DNA from: Streptomyces sp. CB02980
Lineage (GTDB): Bacteria > Actinomycetota > Actinomycetes > Streptomycetales > Streptomycetaceae
Length of the DNA: 64,000 bases
Direction: 5' to 3'
Assembly: GCF_014451325.2 (NCBI RefSeq)
Contig: NZ_JACSCH020000014.1
Location: forward strand, 183,072-247,071
The notes beneath the pieces were generated by a model. That model searched no databases. It was given only the letters and a program-made list of their open reading frames with translations, and had not been told where the DNA came from. The position numbers were made by a program, and so were the translations under genes. Shown in pieces: positions 1-8,201 of the stretch; within the stretch, counting starts at the first letter, position 1, and each line of letters opens with the position of its first letter.

Positions 1-28
1 CGGTCCCGTGCGTCGGCCGGGGCCCGCG

Positions 29-757
29 ATGACGGTCTCGTTCGGCTGGGGACCCGTCGAGGCGAGGGTCCTCGCCCCCTCGGCCGGCTGCGTGGTCGTC
101 GTCGACGTGCTGTCCTTCACCACCGCCGTAGGCGTCGCCGTCGAGGCCGGCGCGGCCGTCCACCCGTACCGGTGGCGGGACGCGACGGCCGTCGCGTACG
201 CGGAGAGCGTCGGCGCGACGCTCGCCGTCGGGCGCCGCGAGGCGACCCCCGAGCACCCGTGGTCGCTCTCCCCGGCGGCCCTGCGCGCCGCCCCGACGCC
301 GCCGCGCCTGGTCCTGCCCTCGCCGAACGGCTCCACCATCGCGGCGGAGGCCGGTGACGCGGTCGTCGTCGCCGCGTCCCTGCGCAACCACTCGGCCGTC
401 GTCCGCTGGCTCACGCGGCAGGGGTACGGCTCCGCCGAACGCCCGGTCACGGTCATCGCGTCCGGCGAGCGGTGGCCGGACGGTTCGCTGCGCCCGGCGC
501 TCGAGGACCTGCTCGGTGCTGGCGCCGTCCTCGCCGGGCTGCGGGCCGCGGGCCCGCACATCCTCACCCCGGAGGCGACCGCGGCGGCCACGCTGTGGGC
601 GGCCACCGAGGACCCGGTCGCCGCCTTGCACGGCTGTGACTCGGGTCGTGAACTGTACGAGTACGGCTTTCCGCAGGACGTGGCCGTGGCCGCCGAGACC
701 GACAGCTCGACGACCGTCCCCGTTCTCGTGGACGGCGCATTCCAGGAGGCACCATGA
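29..757 (+). CDS. 2-phosphosulfolactate phosphatase family protein (ComB-like)
   Basis: The 242-residue product matches the ComB family, Mg-dependent phosphatases that convert 2-phosphosulfolactate to sulfolactate in coenzyme M synthesis. Visible family features are the N-terminal VVVDVLSFTTAV segment, the central LPSPNGS loop and the C-terminal DSGRELYEYGFPQDV segment. Actinomycetes do not make coenzyme M, so the true substrate is unknown; the family name is reliable, the substrate is not. I chose ATG 29 over an in-frame GTG at 8 because MTVSFGWGP looks like a natural N-terminus. Upstream sequence is cut by the window, so the ribosome binding site cannot be judged. The stop overlaps the next gene's start by 4 bp (ATGA), which implies translational coupling. 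Confidence 0.82.
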   Translation: MTVSFGWGPVEARVLAPSAGCVVVVDVLSFTTAVGVAVEAGAAVHPYRWRDATAVAYAESVGATLAVGRREATPEHPWSLSPAALRAAPTPPRLVLPSPNGSTIAAEAGDAVVVAASLRNHSAVVRWLTRQGYGSAERPVTVIASGERWPDGSLRPALEDLLGAGAVLAGLRAAGPHILTPEATAAATLWAATEDPVAALHGCDSGRELYEYGFPQDVAVAAETDSSTTVPVLVDGAFQEAP

Positions 758-1155
758 CCGACCTACTGACCCGGCTGACCGAGATGCTGGACGATCTCGA
801 CGCCGACGTGGACGAGACGATCGACCTCGCCGACGAGATCGCCGCCTCGGGCGACGCCGGTCTCCTGCCGCGTCTCCAGGCGGAGCTGGATCGCGCCCTC
901 ACCGAGCGGAACGCCTACGCCCGTGAGCTCCTCGGCGGCGTCGTCGCGGCGATCGGGGGCCCGGAGGCCCTGCCGACCCTGATCCGCGCCTCCGCCGTCG
1001 ACCTCGGTGACGACCAGGACGGTCTGGCCACCGAGATCGTCGATCTGGTCCAGGCCGACCCGAAGGCGGCCCGGGACCTCCTCCAGCCGCTGACGGAGGA
1101 CGACGACCTCTCCGTCGCCAACCGCGCCGACTGGGCCCTGCGCTTCCTGCCGTAG
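754..1155 (+). CDS. small acidic helical protein of unknown function
   Basis: This encodes a 133-residue, strongly acidic, Ala/Leu/Asp-rich protein with no signal peptide or membrane segment. The pattern of helices (DEIAASGDAGLLPRLQ, LLGGVVAAIGGPEALPTLIRA, ADWALRFLP) is reminiscent of HEAT-like alpha-solenoid repeats, but I do not recognise a named family. It overlaps the ComB-like gene by 4 bp (ATGA at 754) and is very probably co-translated with it, so it may be a partner of that enzyme. It converges on tex, with 96 bp between the two stops. Confidence 0.65.
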   Translation: MTDLLTRLTEMLDDLDADVDETIDLADEIAASGDAGLLPRLQAELDRALTERNAYARELLGGVVAAIGGPEALPTLIRASAVDLGDDQDGLATEIVDLVQADPKAARDLLQPLTEDDDLSVANRADWALRFLP

Positions 1156-1251
1156 CGGGGGCAGCGCGACCGGCTCGGGGTCCACCGGTAGCCGCCGCAG
1201 TCCCCGTGGCCCGAAGGGGGCACACGGGGACGACTACGACGACGTGTCCCG

Positions 1252-3756
1252 TCAGCGGCGCTTGCCGCCGCCCTCGCCCAGCAGACCCGCCTTGCGGAGG
1301 GCGTCGGCCATCGCGCTGTTCGCGGGCGCGGGAGCGGACGCCCGGTCCCGGCCACCCCGCTCGGGCTGCCCGCCGCGACCGCCCTGGCCACCCTGGCCGC
1401 CCTGGCCGCCCTGCCCGTTCCGGCCGCCGCGGTCGCCCTGACCGCCACGGTCCCCGCGCTCGGCCCGGCGGCCACCGCCACCGCCGCCACCGCCGCCCTG
1501 CCGCTGCTGCGGCGGCCGGCCGGAGCGCTCGCCCCGGTCGCCGCGCTCGCGCTTGGGAGCCCCGTCCGAGGCCTCCGCACCGGACTGGTCGTCGAGCCGC
1601 AGCGTCAGCGAGATCCGCTTGCGCGGGATGTCGACGTCGAGGACCTTCACCTTGACCACGTCGCCGGGCTTCACCACGTCGCGCGGGTCCTTCACGAAGG
1701 TCTTCGACATCGCGGAGACGTGCACCAGACCGTCCTGGTGCACACCGATGTCCACGAACGCCCCGAAGGCGGCCACATTGGTGACGACGCCCTCAAGGAC
1801 CATCCCGGACACCAGGTCGCCGATCTTCTCGACGCCCTCCGCGAAGGTCGCGGTCCGGAACGCCGGACGCGGGTCGCGGCCCGGCTTCTCCAGCTCGCGC
1901 AGGATGTCCGTCACGGTCGGCAGACCGAAGGTCTCGTCCACGAAGTCGTCGGCCCGCAGCGAGCGCAGCGTCCCGGTGTCGCCGACGAGCGCCGCGACCT
2001 CGCCGCCCGTCGCCTTCACCATCCGGCGCACCACCGGGTACGCCTCCGGGTGCACCGAGGAGGAGTCGAGCGGGTCGTCGCCGCCCCGGATGCGCAGGAA
2101 GCCCGCGCACTGCTCGTACGCCTTCGGGCCCAGCCGGGCCACGTCCTTGAGCGCCCGGCGGGAGCGGAAGGGGCCGTTGGCGTCCCGGTGCGCGACGATG
2201 TTCTCCGCGAGCCCCGAGCTGATGCCGGAGACCCGCGAAAGGAGCGGCGTGGAGGCGGTGTTGACGTCGACGCCGACACCGTTCACACAGTCCTCGACGA
2301 CCGCGTCGAGCGAGCGGGAGAGCTTCACCTCGGCCAGGTCGTGCTGGTACTGGCCGACGCCGATGGACTTCGGGTCGATCTTCACCAGCTCGGCGAGCGG
2401 GTCCTGGAGACGGCGGGCGATGGAGACCGCACCGCGCAACGACACGTCGAGGCCCGGGAGTTCCTGCGAGGCGAACGCGGAGGCCGAGTAGACCGAGGCG
2501 CCGGCCTCCGAGACCATCACCTTGGTCAGCTTCAACTCGGGGTGCTTGGCGAGGAGTTCGGCCGCCAGCTTGTCGGTCTCGCGGGAGGCCGTGCCGTTGC
2601 CGATCGCGACCAGCTCGACCGCGTGCTCCTTCGCGAGACGCGCCAGCCTGTCCAGCGCCTGGTCCCACTTGTTGGCCGGCACGTGCGGGTAGATCGTGTC
2701 GGTGGCGACGACCTTGCCGGTCGCGTCGACCACGGCGACCTTCACGCCGGTACGGAAGCCGGGGTCGAGGCCGAGCGTCGCCCGGGTGCCGGCCGGCGCG
2801 GCGAGCAGCAGGTCGCGCAGGTTCGCCGCGAAGACCCGGACCGCCTCGTCCTCGGCGGCCGTCCGCAGCCGCAGCCGCAGGTCGATCCCGAGGTGCACGA
2901 GGATGCGGGTCCGCCAGGCCCAACGGACCGTGTCCTGGAGCCACTTGTCTCCGGGGCGCCCCCGGTCGGCGACGCCGAAGCGACCCGCGACGATCCCCTC
3001 GTACGAGGAGGGGCCGGGGAGCTCGGAGGGCTCCTCCGGCTCCAGGTCGAGGCTGAGTACGTCCTCCTTCTCGCCGCGCAGCATGGCCAGCACGCGGTGC
3101 GAGGGCAGGGCCGTGAAGGGCTCGGTGAAGTCGAAGTAGTCGGCGAACTTGGACCCCGCCTCCTCCTGTCCCTCACGGACCTTCGCCACCAGCCGGCCGC
3201 GGCCCCACATGCGCTCACGCAGCTCGCCGATGAGGTCGGCGTCCTCGGAGAACGTCTCGGCGAGGATCGCCCGCGCGCCCTCCAGGGCCGCGGCGGCGTC
3301 GGCGACGCCCTTGTCCGCGTCCACGAAGGCCGCGGCGGCGGCCGCCGGCTCCACGGACGGGTCGGCCAGCAGCCCCTCCGCCAGCGGCCCCAGACCGGCC
3401 TCACGGGCGATCTGGGCCTTCGTCCGGCGCTTCGGCTTGAAGGGCAGGTAGATGTCCTCCAGACGCGCCTTGGTGTCGGCCGCCCGGATGCGGGCCTCGA
3501 GCTCCTCCGTCAGCTTGCCCTGCTCGCGTACCGAGTCGAGGATCGCCGACCGGCGGTCCTCCAGCTCGCGCAGATAGCGCAGCCGCTCCTCCAGGGTGCG
3601 GAGCTGCGCGTCGTCGAGCATCTCCGTCGCTTCCTTGCGGTAGCGGGCGATGAACGGCACGGTCGAACCGCCGTCGAGCAGCTCGACGGCTGCCTTCACC
3701 TGTCGCTCGCGTACGCCGAGTTCCTCGGCGATCCTTGCTTCGATGGACGTCGTCAC
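1252..3756 (-). CDS. tex: Tex family RNA-binding transcription accessory protein
   Basis: The 834-residue protein has the full Tex architecture. An N-terminal helical Tex domain begins TTSIEARIAEELG and contains GGSTVPFIARYRKEAT. A YqgF/RNase-H-like domain starts near residue 325 (LGLDPGFRTG). A helix-hairpin-helix region near 490-560 (VDVNTASTPLLSRVSG) is followed by an S1 RNA-binding domain near 645-720 (GVVTNVAAFGAFVDIG). Tex proteins bind nucleic acid and associate with transcription. I chose GTG 3756 because family members start at this TTSIE sequence; a TTG at 3786 is in frame but adds atypical residues. Beyond S1 there is a roughly 100-residue Gly/Arg/Gln-rich tail with RGG-like and GGQ repeats, a disordered, probably RNA-binding extension. 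Confidence 0.93.
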   Translation of the reverse strand: MTTSIEARIAEELGVRERQVKAAVELLDGGSTVPFIARYRKEATEMLDDAQLRTLEERLRYLRELEDRRSAILDSVREQGKLTEELEARIRAADTKARLEDIYLPFKPKRRTKAQIAREAGLGPLAEGLLADPSVEPAAAAAAFVDADKGVADAAAALEGARAILAETFSEDADLIGELRERMWGRGRLVAKVREGQEEAGSKFADYFDFTEPFTALPSHRVLAMLRGEKEDVLSLDLEPEEPSELPGPSSYEGIVAGRFGVADRGRPGDKWLQDTVRWAWRTRILVHLGIDLRLRLRTAAEDEAVRVFAANLRDLLLAAPAGTRATLGLDPGFRTGVKVAVVDATGKVVATDTIYPHVPANKWDQALDRLARLAKEHAVELVAIGNGTASRETDKLAAELLAKHPELKLTKVMVSEAGASVYSASAFASQELPGLDVSLRGAVSIARRLQDPLAELVKIDPKSIGVGQYQHDLAEVKLSRSLDAVVEDCVNGVGVDVNTASTPLLSRVSGISSGLAENIVAHRDANGPFRSRRALKDVARLGPKAYEQCAGFLRIRGGDDPLDSSSVHPEAYPVVRRMVKATGGEVAALVGDTGTLRSLRADDFVDETFGLPTVTDILRELEKPGRDPRPAFRTATFAEGVEKIGDLVSGMVLEGVVTNVAAFGAFVDIGVHQDGLVHVSAMSKTFVKDPRDVVKPGDVVKVKVLDVDIPRKRISLTLRLDDQSGAEASDGAPKRERGDRGERSGRPPQQRQGGGGGGGGGRRAERGDRGGQGDRGGRNGQGGQGGQGGQGGRGGQPERGGRDRASAPAPANSAMADALRKAGLLGEGGGKRR

Positions 3757-3877
3757 GGTGTCCCGACTCGCCTTCTCGTGCCTCAAGCTTGCGAGTGCAT
3801 TGTGCCGGGTCGGTCACCCGTACGCGGTAACCGGCCCGTCCCGCGCGCGTCCCGGGGGCCTCCGGGCGCCCCCGCGG

Positions 3878-4747
3878 TCACTCCTTGCCGACGAGATCCG
3901 CCGGGAAGGCGCCCGCGACGGCGGCCGTGACCAGGAAGCCGCGCCCCAGCTCGGTGAGCCGCTCGACCCCGGCCGCGCCGAGGTGCTCGTACGGCGCGGC
4001 GTCGAGCCGGTCGGTGTGCTCCTCGAGCTCGTCGCGGAGGGCCGCACCCGCCTCGGTCAGCTCGCCTTCGGCGTCGAGCAGCCCGCGCCCGCGCAGCCGC
4101 TCCGCCGCGGCCTCCCAGTCGGCGCGCCGCCAGCCGCGGGAGCCGAGCACCCAGCGCGGGGTCATGCCCTTGCCGGTGGCGGTGTGGGACACCAGGGCCT
4201 CGACGGGGTCGAGGCCGGCCGAGAGCAGGGCCGCGAGGTGCCCGTCGCCCCGGTGCTCGCGCAGCAGGGTGGCGGCGTGCCAGTAGGCGAGGTGGGGCTC
4301 CTCGGGCACCGGCAGGTCCGCGTGGGCCGAGTAGAGCGGCCGGGCGTGCCGGGTGCAGGCCTCGGTGGCGCGCAGCGCGAGCTCCGCCGCCTCGGCCATC
4401 TCCGCGGAGGCGACCGTCTCCTCGCCGAGCAGCCGGCGCAGGGTGGCGTCGGCGGTGCGCAGCCGCGCGTCCAGGACCTGGGCGGGGGAGGCGGTCTCCC
4501 AGACGGCCGGGAGGTGCCGGGCGAGCAGCTCGTGGTGGTAGTTGTAGAAGGTCGCGGCGACCGTGCCGGGGCCCACCGCGCCGAGGGCTGCGCTGCGCGA
4601 GGCGAGCCGCATCGCGGTCTGGTCGGTGAAGCCCAGGGCGCCGAACTCGCGGTCCAGGTCGGGCGAGAAGTAGAGCGTGGAGTGCAGCGGGTTGAGGGCG
4701 TTGTGGCAGCGGCGTCCCGCGCGGGGCGGCAGAGCAGTCGTCGTCAT
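3878..4747 (-). CDS. SCO6745 family protein
   Basis: The 289-residue, largely alpha-helical, soluble protein is recognised as the actinobacterial SCO6745 family. Landmarks are the N-terminal ALNPLHSTLYFSPD segment, YNYHHELLARHLPAVW, and the C-terminal part resembling a winged-helix unit (GSRGWRRADWEAAAERLRGRGLL followed by LTEAGAALRDELEEHTDRL). Members are sometimes described as helix-turn-helix-like, but the function is not established. It is divergent from the GlxA-type regulator. A perfect 7-bp inverted repeat typical of TetR operators lies only 10 bp upstream of the ATG, so the gene is probably repressed by a TetR-type protein or by itself. No good Shine-Dalgarno sequence is visible, so the mRNA may be leaderless. 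Confidence 0.75.
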   Translation of the reverse strand: MTTTALPPRAGRRCHNALNPLHSTLYFSPDLDREFGALGFTDQTAMRLASRSAALGAVGPGTVAATFYNYHHELLARHLPAVWETASPAQVLDARLRTADATLRRLLGEETVASAEMAEAAELALRATEACTRHARPLYSAHADLPVPEEPHLAYWHAATLLREHRGDGHLAALLSAGLDPVEALVSHTATGKGMTPRWVLGSRGWRRADWEAAAERLRGRGLLDAEGELTEAGAALRDELEEHTDRLDAAPYEHLGAAGVERLTELGRGFLVTAAVAGAFPADLVGKE

Positions 4748-4757
4748 GCCCGAAGGT

Positions 4758-4773
4758 TACCGACTGGTCGGTA
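4758..4773. promoter_or_regulatory. TetR-type palindromic operator
   Basis: TACCGACTGGTCGGTA consists of two perfect 7-bp arms around a 2-bp centre. It closely matches the ACCGAC-n2-GTCGGT operators bound by many actinobacterial TetR proteins. It sits 10 bp upstream of the SCO6745-family start (4747) and about 180 bp from the divergent GlxA-type gene, so it should mainly control the leftward gene. No TetR gene is adjacent; the nearest in this window is about 15 kb away. Confidence 0.5.
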
Positions 4774-4815
4774 CGACGGGAACGGTCGGGACCGCGCCAG
4801 AGACCGGTACCGGCT

Positions 4816-4875
4816 GTTCCACTGGCCGTTCCAGTGGCCGTTCCAGAACTCGTTCCCGGGGCCGCTTCCGGGCTC
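4816..4875. repeat. 12-bp tandem repeat in a divergent promoter region
   Basis: Units beginning GTTCC recur with an exact 12-bp period at 4816, 4828, 4840 and 4852, with a degenerate fifth copy (GCTTCC) near 4864. The best-conserved unit is GTTCCAGTGGCC. The array lies in the 205-bp gap between the divergent SCO6745-family and GlxA-type genes, 80-140 bp upstream of the latter. Its period is slightly more than one helical turn. Confidence 0.6.
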
Positions 4876-4952
4876 GTGCCCCGGCAGACCATGGCAGAAA
4901 AGGTGGGATCGGCGTCATTGCGGCCGTCCCGGGCTCCTCCCAGGATGGAGGC

Positions 4953-5924
4953 ATGACGCAGCGACCCGTTCTCGTCGTCCTCTTCGACGGCGTGCAGAGC
5001 CTCGACGTCACCGGCCCCTACGAGGTGTTCGCCGGTGCCGGCCGCGCCTCCGGCGACCCGGACGCGTACCCGATCCGCACCGCCTCCCTGGACGGCGGTC
5101 CCGTCCGTACCCACAGCGGACTGCGTCTGCTCCCCGACACCACCCTCGCCGAGGCGGTCGCCGACGGCGCACCGCACACCCTCGTGGTCCCCGGCGGCGA
5201 GGGCACCCGGGAACCCGCTCCGGCCCTGATCGACTGGCTCCGCACCCACGCCCCGAAGGCCGGGCGTCTGGTCTCCGTCTGCACGGGGGCGTTGCTCCTC
5301 GCCGAGGCGGGGCTCCTCGACGGTCACCGGGCGACCACCCACTGGGTGGCCTGCGACCACCTGGCCCGCTGCTACCCCGAGGTCGAGGTGGACCCGGACC
5401 CCATCTTCGTCCGGGACGGACGGCTCTCCACCTCCGCCGGGGTCACCGCCGGCATCGACCTGGCCCTCGCCCTGGTCGAGGAGGACCTCGGCCGGGACAT
5501 CGCCCTCACCGTCGCCCGGCACCTGGTCGTCTTTCTGCGCCGCCCCGGCAACCAGGCCCAGTTCAGCGTCCAGCTCGCCGCCCAGACCGCCCGCCGGGAG
5601 CCGCTGCGCGACCTCCAGCAGTGGATCACCGAGCACCCCGACGGCGACCTCTCCGTGGAGGCCCTCGCCACCCGCGCCCGGCTCTCGCCCCGCCACTTCG
5701 CCCGCGCCTTCCAGGCCGAGACGGGCACGACCCCCGGCCGCTACGTCGACCGGGTACGGCTCGAACACGCCCGCCGCCTCCTGGAGGAGACCTCCCGCGG
5801 CGTCGAGGAGGTCGCCCGCGCCTCGGGCTACGGCACCCCCGAGGCGATGCGCCGCGCCTTCACCAAGGCCCTCGGCACAGCTCCCGCCGACTACCGCCGC
5901 CGCTTCCACTCACCCGTCAGCTGA
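4953..5924 (+). CDS. GlxA family transcriptional regulator (DJ-1/PfpI plus AraC HTH)
   Basis: The 323-residue protein fuses a DJ-1/PfpI-like sensor domain (about residues 5-175: VLFDGVQSLDVTGPYEVF, VVPGGEGTREP, VSVCTGALLLAEAGLL with the Cys-elbow, HRATTHW) to a C-terminal AraC-type double helix-turn-helix (about 220-320: LSVEALATRARLSPRHFARAFQ and GVEEVARASGYGTPEAMRRAF). Such proteins are cytoplasmic transcription regulators; the ligand is unknown. ATG 4953 is preceded by GGATGGAGGC, a clear ribosome binding site, and aligns with the family start. The downstream DJ-1/PfpI gene starts 11 bp after the stop and is probably co-transcribed. Confidence 0.9.
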   Translation: MTQRPVLVVLFDGVQSLDVTGPYEVFAGAGRASGDPDAYPIRTASLDGGPVRTHSGLRLLPDTTLAEAVADGAPHTLVVPGGEGTREPAPALIDWLRTHAPKAGRLVSVCTGALLLAEAGLLDGHRATTHWVACDHLARCYPEVEVDPDPIFVRDGRLSTSAGVTAGIDLALALVEEDLGRDIALTVARHLVVFLRRPGNQAQFSVQLAAQTARREPLRDLQQWITEHPDGDLSVEALATRARLSPRHFARAFQAETGTTPGRYVDRVRLEHARRLLEETSRGVEEVARASGYGTPEAMRRAFTKALGTAPADYRRRFHSPVS

Positions 5925-5935
5925 AAGGCAGCAGC

Positions 5936-6580
5936 ATGCAGATCGCCGTCCTGCTCTACCAGGGCTTCACCACACTCGACGCCGTCGGCCCGTACGAGCT
6001 CCTCGCCCGCATCCCCGGGGCCGAGACCGTCTTCGTCGCCAAGGAGAGCGGCCCCGTCCGCAACGACCAGGGCAGCCTCGCCCTCGTCGCCGACAAGACC
6101 CTCGCCGAGGTCCCGCGGCCCGACATCGTGCTCGTCCCCGGCGGCCCCGACTCGCGCGGCGCCATGGACGACCCGGAGATCCAGGCCTGGCTCCGTACGG
6201 CCGACGAGACCAGCACCTGGACGACCTCGGTCTGCACCGGCTCCCTGATCCTGGCCGCCGCCGGCCTCCTCGACGGCCGCCGCGCCACCACCCACTGGCT
6301 CGCCATCGAGGAGCTCAAGGAGCTGGGCATCGAGCCCACCGGCGAGCGGGTCGTCTTCGACGGCAAGTACGTCACCGCGGCCGGGGTCTCCTCGGGCATC
6401 GACATGGCGCTGCACCTGATCGGCCGGATCGCCGGGGACGAGGCCGCCCAGACCATCCAGCTGCTCACCGAGTACGACCCGCAGCCGCCGTACGACGCGG
6501 GCTCGCCGGAGAAGGCCCCGGCCGAGATCGTCGCGCGGTGGCGGGGCGTGAAGCCGGAGGAGCTCCCCCAGGGGCGCTGA
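5936..6580 (+). CDS. DJ-1/PfpI family protein
   Basis: This is a 214-residue single-domain DJ-1/PfpI (glutamine-amidotransferase-like) protein: VLLYQGFTTLDAVGPYELL, IVLVPGGPDS, the nucleophile-elbow Cys in TSVCTGSLILAAAG, and RRATTHW. It resembles the sensor half of the upstream regulator, which suggests duplication, but lacks a DNA-binding domain. Relatives include isonitrile hydratase and ThiJ-like proteins; the reaction here cannot be assigned. ATG 5936 is preceded by GAAAGGCAGC and lies 11 bp after the regulator's stop, indicating an operon. Its 3' end is shared with a hairpin at the junction with the convergent hydratase gene. Confidence 0.87.
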   Translation: MQIAVLLYQGFTTLDAVGPYELLARIPGAETVFVAKESGPVRNDQGSLALVADKTLAEVPRPDIVLVPGGPDSRGAMDDPEIQAWLRTADETSTWTTSVCTGSLILAAAGLLDGRRATTHWLAIEELKELGIEPTGERVVFDGKYVTAAGVSSGIDMALHLIGRIAGDEAAQTIQLLTEYDPQPPYDAGSPEKAPAEIVARWRGVKPEELPQGR

Positions 6581-6605
6581 GCGAAGGCCCGCCGGGCCTC
6601 AGCTC
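6579..6605. terminator. bidirectional hairpin between convergent genes
   Basis: GAGC-n2-AGGCCC-gcc-GGGCCT-n2-GCTC forms a stem with one internal loop at the junction of two convergent genes whose stops are 18 bp apart. There is no T-tract, as usual for Streptomyces terminators. It could end transcription from both sides. Confidence 0.5.
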
Positions 6606-7342
6606 CCGTAGGTGAAGCGGGGCGTCCGGCGTTCCAGGAAGGCGGCGACCCCCTCCGCGGTGTCGCCGCTGCCGCGTGCCTGCTCCGCCCAGTGGGCGTC
6701 CCGGTCCAGGCGCCCGTCGGCGAACTCCTTGGCCGCCGACTGGGTCAGCAGCGAGCGCGAGGCGAGCACCCGGGCGAACTCGGAGACCCGCTTGTCCAGC
6801 TCGCCCACCGGGTGCAGCTCGTCCACGAACCCGGTCCGCAGGGCCCGCTCCGCGTCGATCAACTCACCGGAGAACAGCAGGTACTTGGCGGTCGAAGGAC
6901 CCACGAGGGCGGCGAGCCGCCGGGTCGAGGAGGACGAGTAGACGATGCCGAGCTTCGACGGGGTGATCCCGAAGCGGGCGCCCTCCTCGGCGAACCGCAG
7001 GTCGCAGGCGGCGGCGAGCTGGCTGCCGCCGCCGACGCAGAAGCCCCGGACGGCCGCCAGGGTCGGCCGGGGGAACGCGGCGAGCGCCTCCTCGGCCCGT
7101 ACCGCCAGCGCCTGCTGCTCGTCCCCGGGCTCGCGGAGCGCCGAGATGTCGGCCCCGGCGCAGAAGGTGTCGCCCTCACCCGTCAGGACCAGCACCCGGA
7201 CGGCGGGGTCGGCGGCGAGCCGGTCCAGCACGCCGGGCAGTGCCCGCCACATGCCGGCGCTCATCGCGTTGCGCTTGGCGGGGTTGGCGATGACGACGGT
7301 GGCGACGCCGTCCGTGACGCTGTCCTTCAGCTGCGGCTCCAT
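6599..7342 (-). CDS. enoyl-CoA hydratase/isomerase family protein
   Basis: The 247-residue protein has the crotonase fold. It shows the CoA-binding start VVIANPAKRNAMSAGM, the oxyanion-hole segment DTFCAGADISAL, and the second oxyanion glycines in AAVRGFCVGGGSQLAAACDLRFAEEGARFG. The usual hydratase catalytic Glu pair is not obvious, so isomerase or thioesterase activity is also possible. It acts on an acyl-CoA in the cytoplasm; the pathway cannot be inferred because no beta-oxidation genes are adjacent. ATG 7342 begins MEPQLKDSVTDGVAT, a typical family N-terminus. The gene is divergent from the DUF308 membrane protein, with 66 bp between starts. Confidence 0.88.
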   Translation of the reverse strand: MEPQLKDSVTDGVATVVIANPAKRNAMSAGMWRALPGVLDRLAADPAVRVLVLTGEGDTFCAGADISALREPGDEQQALAVRAEEALAAFPRPTLAAVRGFCVGGGSQLAAACDLRFAEEGARFGITPSKLGIVYSSSSTRRLAALVGPSTAKYLLFSGELIDAERALRTGFVDELHPVGELDKRVSEFARVLASRSLLTQSAAKEFADGRLDRDAHWAEQARGSGDTAEGVAAFLERRTPRFTYGS

Positions 7343-7408
7343 GGGCCGGATGCTATCCGCCGTACCCGAACGTACGATCAGGAAGGGGTCGTCCCGAGGA
7401 GGCACCGC

Positions 7409-8071
7409 ATGGCCAAGGACGCCCATGAGCCGGACGTGGTCCCGGACCCGGTCCGTGAGATGGCACGCGAGGGGAAGCGGCTCAACCGGAGCTTCAGCTG
7501 GCTGGCCGTGCTCGGCGTCCTGCTCGTCATCGGCGGTGTCGTCGGTCTGGTCTACACCGGCCTCGCCACCCTGACCTCGATGCTGCTCTTCGGCTGGCTG
7601 CTGCTGATCGGCGGAGTCGTCGGGCTCCTCCAGGCGATCCAGTCGCGTGGCACCAGCTACTTCTGGCTCGCCGTGGTGGTGGCCGCCCTGAACATCGCGG
7701 CCGGTGTCGTGGTGATCCGTCACCCGGAGGGCTCGGCCGAGGCGCTGACGATGTTCGCCGCCCTGCTCTTCCTCACCGGCGGTCTCTTCCGGCTGGTCGG
7801 CAGTGTCGTGGTGCGCGGGCCGCAGTTCGGCTGGACCCTGCTCCAGGGCGCCTTCGGCCTGCTGCTCGGTCTGCTCGTCCTGTTCGACTGGCCGGACAGC
7901 AGCCGGTACGTTCTCGGGGTCTTCTTCTCGCTCGCGCTGCTCTTCGACGGCCTCGGTCTGATCGCCATCGGAGTGGGCGGGCGGCGGATCGTCAGTATGG
8001 TGACGCCGACGCCCGTGTCCAGCGCGCCCGCGGAGCAGTCAGAAACTGAGCCCGATCAGTCGAACAACTGA
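7409..8071 (+). CDS. HdeD/DUF308 family integral membrane protein
   Basis: The 220-residue protein has about six hydrophobic helices between residues 28 and 190 (for example WLAVLGVLLVIGGVVGLVY, MLLFGWLLLIGGVVGLLQAI, YVLGVFFSLALLFDGLGLIA). They are arranged in pairs with conserved glycines, the pattern of the HdeD/DUF308 family. HdeD is linked to acid resistance in E. coli, but actinobacterial members have no established function. The N-terminus is hydrophilic and the C-terminal tail is disordered (AEQSETEPDQSNN). ATG 7409 follows GAGGAGGCACCGC, a strong ribosome binding site. Confidence 0.82.
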   Translation: MAKDAHEPDVVPDPVREMAREGKRLNRSFSWLAVLGVLLVIGGVVGLVYTGLATLTSMLLFGWLLLIGGVVGLLQAIQSRGTSYFWLAVVVAALNIAAGVVVIRHPEGSAEALTMFAALLFLTGGLFRLVGSVVVRGPQFGWTLLQGAFGLLLGLLVLFDWPDSSRYVLGVFFSLALLFDGLGLIAIGVGGRRIVSMVTPTPVSSAPAEQSETEPDQSNN

Positions 8072-8201
8072 CATCGGCATACTCACCCGATCGGAAAGCA
8101 GCCGATAAGTGTCGACTTCTGGTCAGTAGGCCGGTCCGCCTGCGCGCATTGCCAAGACTCGATCCGTGGCGAGAATCGAGCACGAGGGTGGGAACCGTAC
8201 C

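Noticed and set aside
3650..5935. A long plus-strand frame running into the DJ-1/PfpI gene
   Set aside because: Sequence before 5936 has no family features and overlaps three genes on both strands. The ribosome site and homology place the start at 5936.
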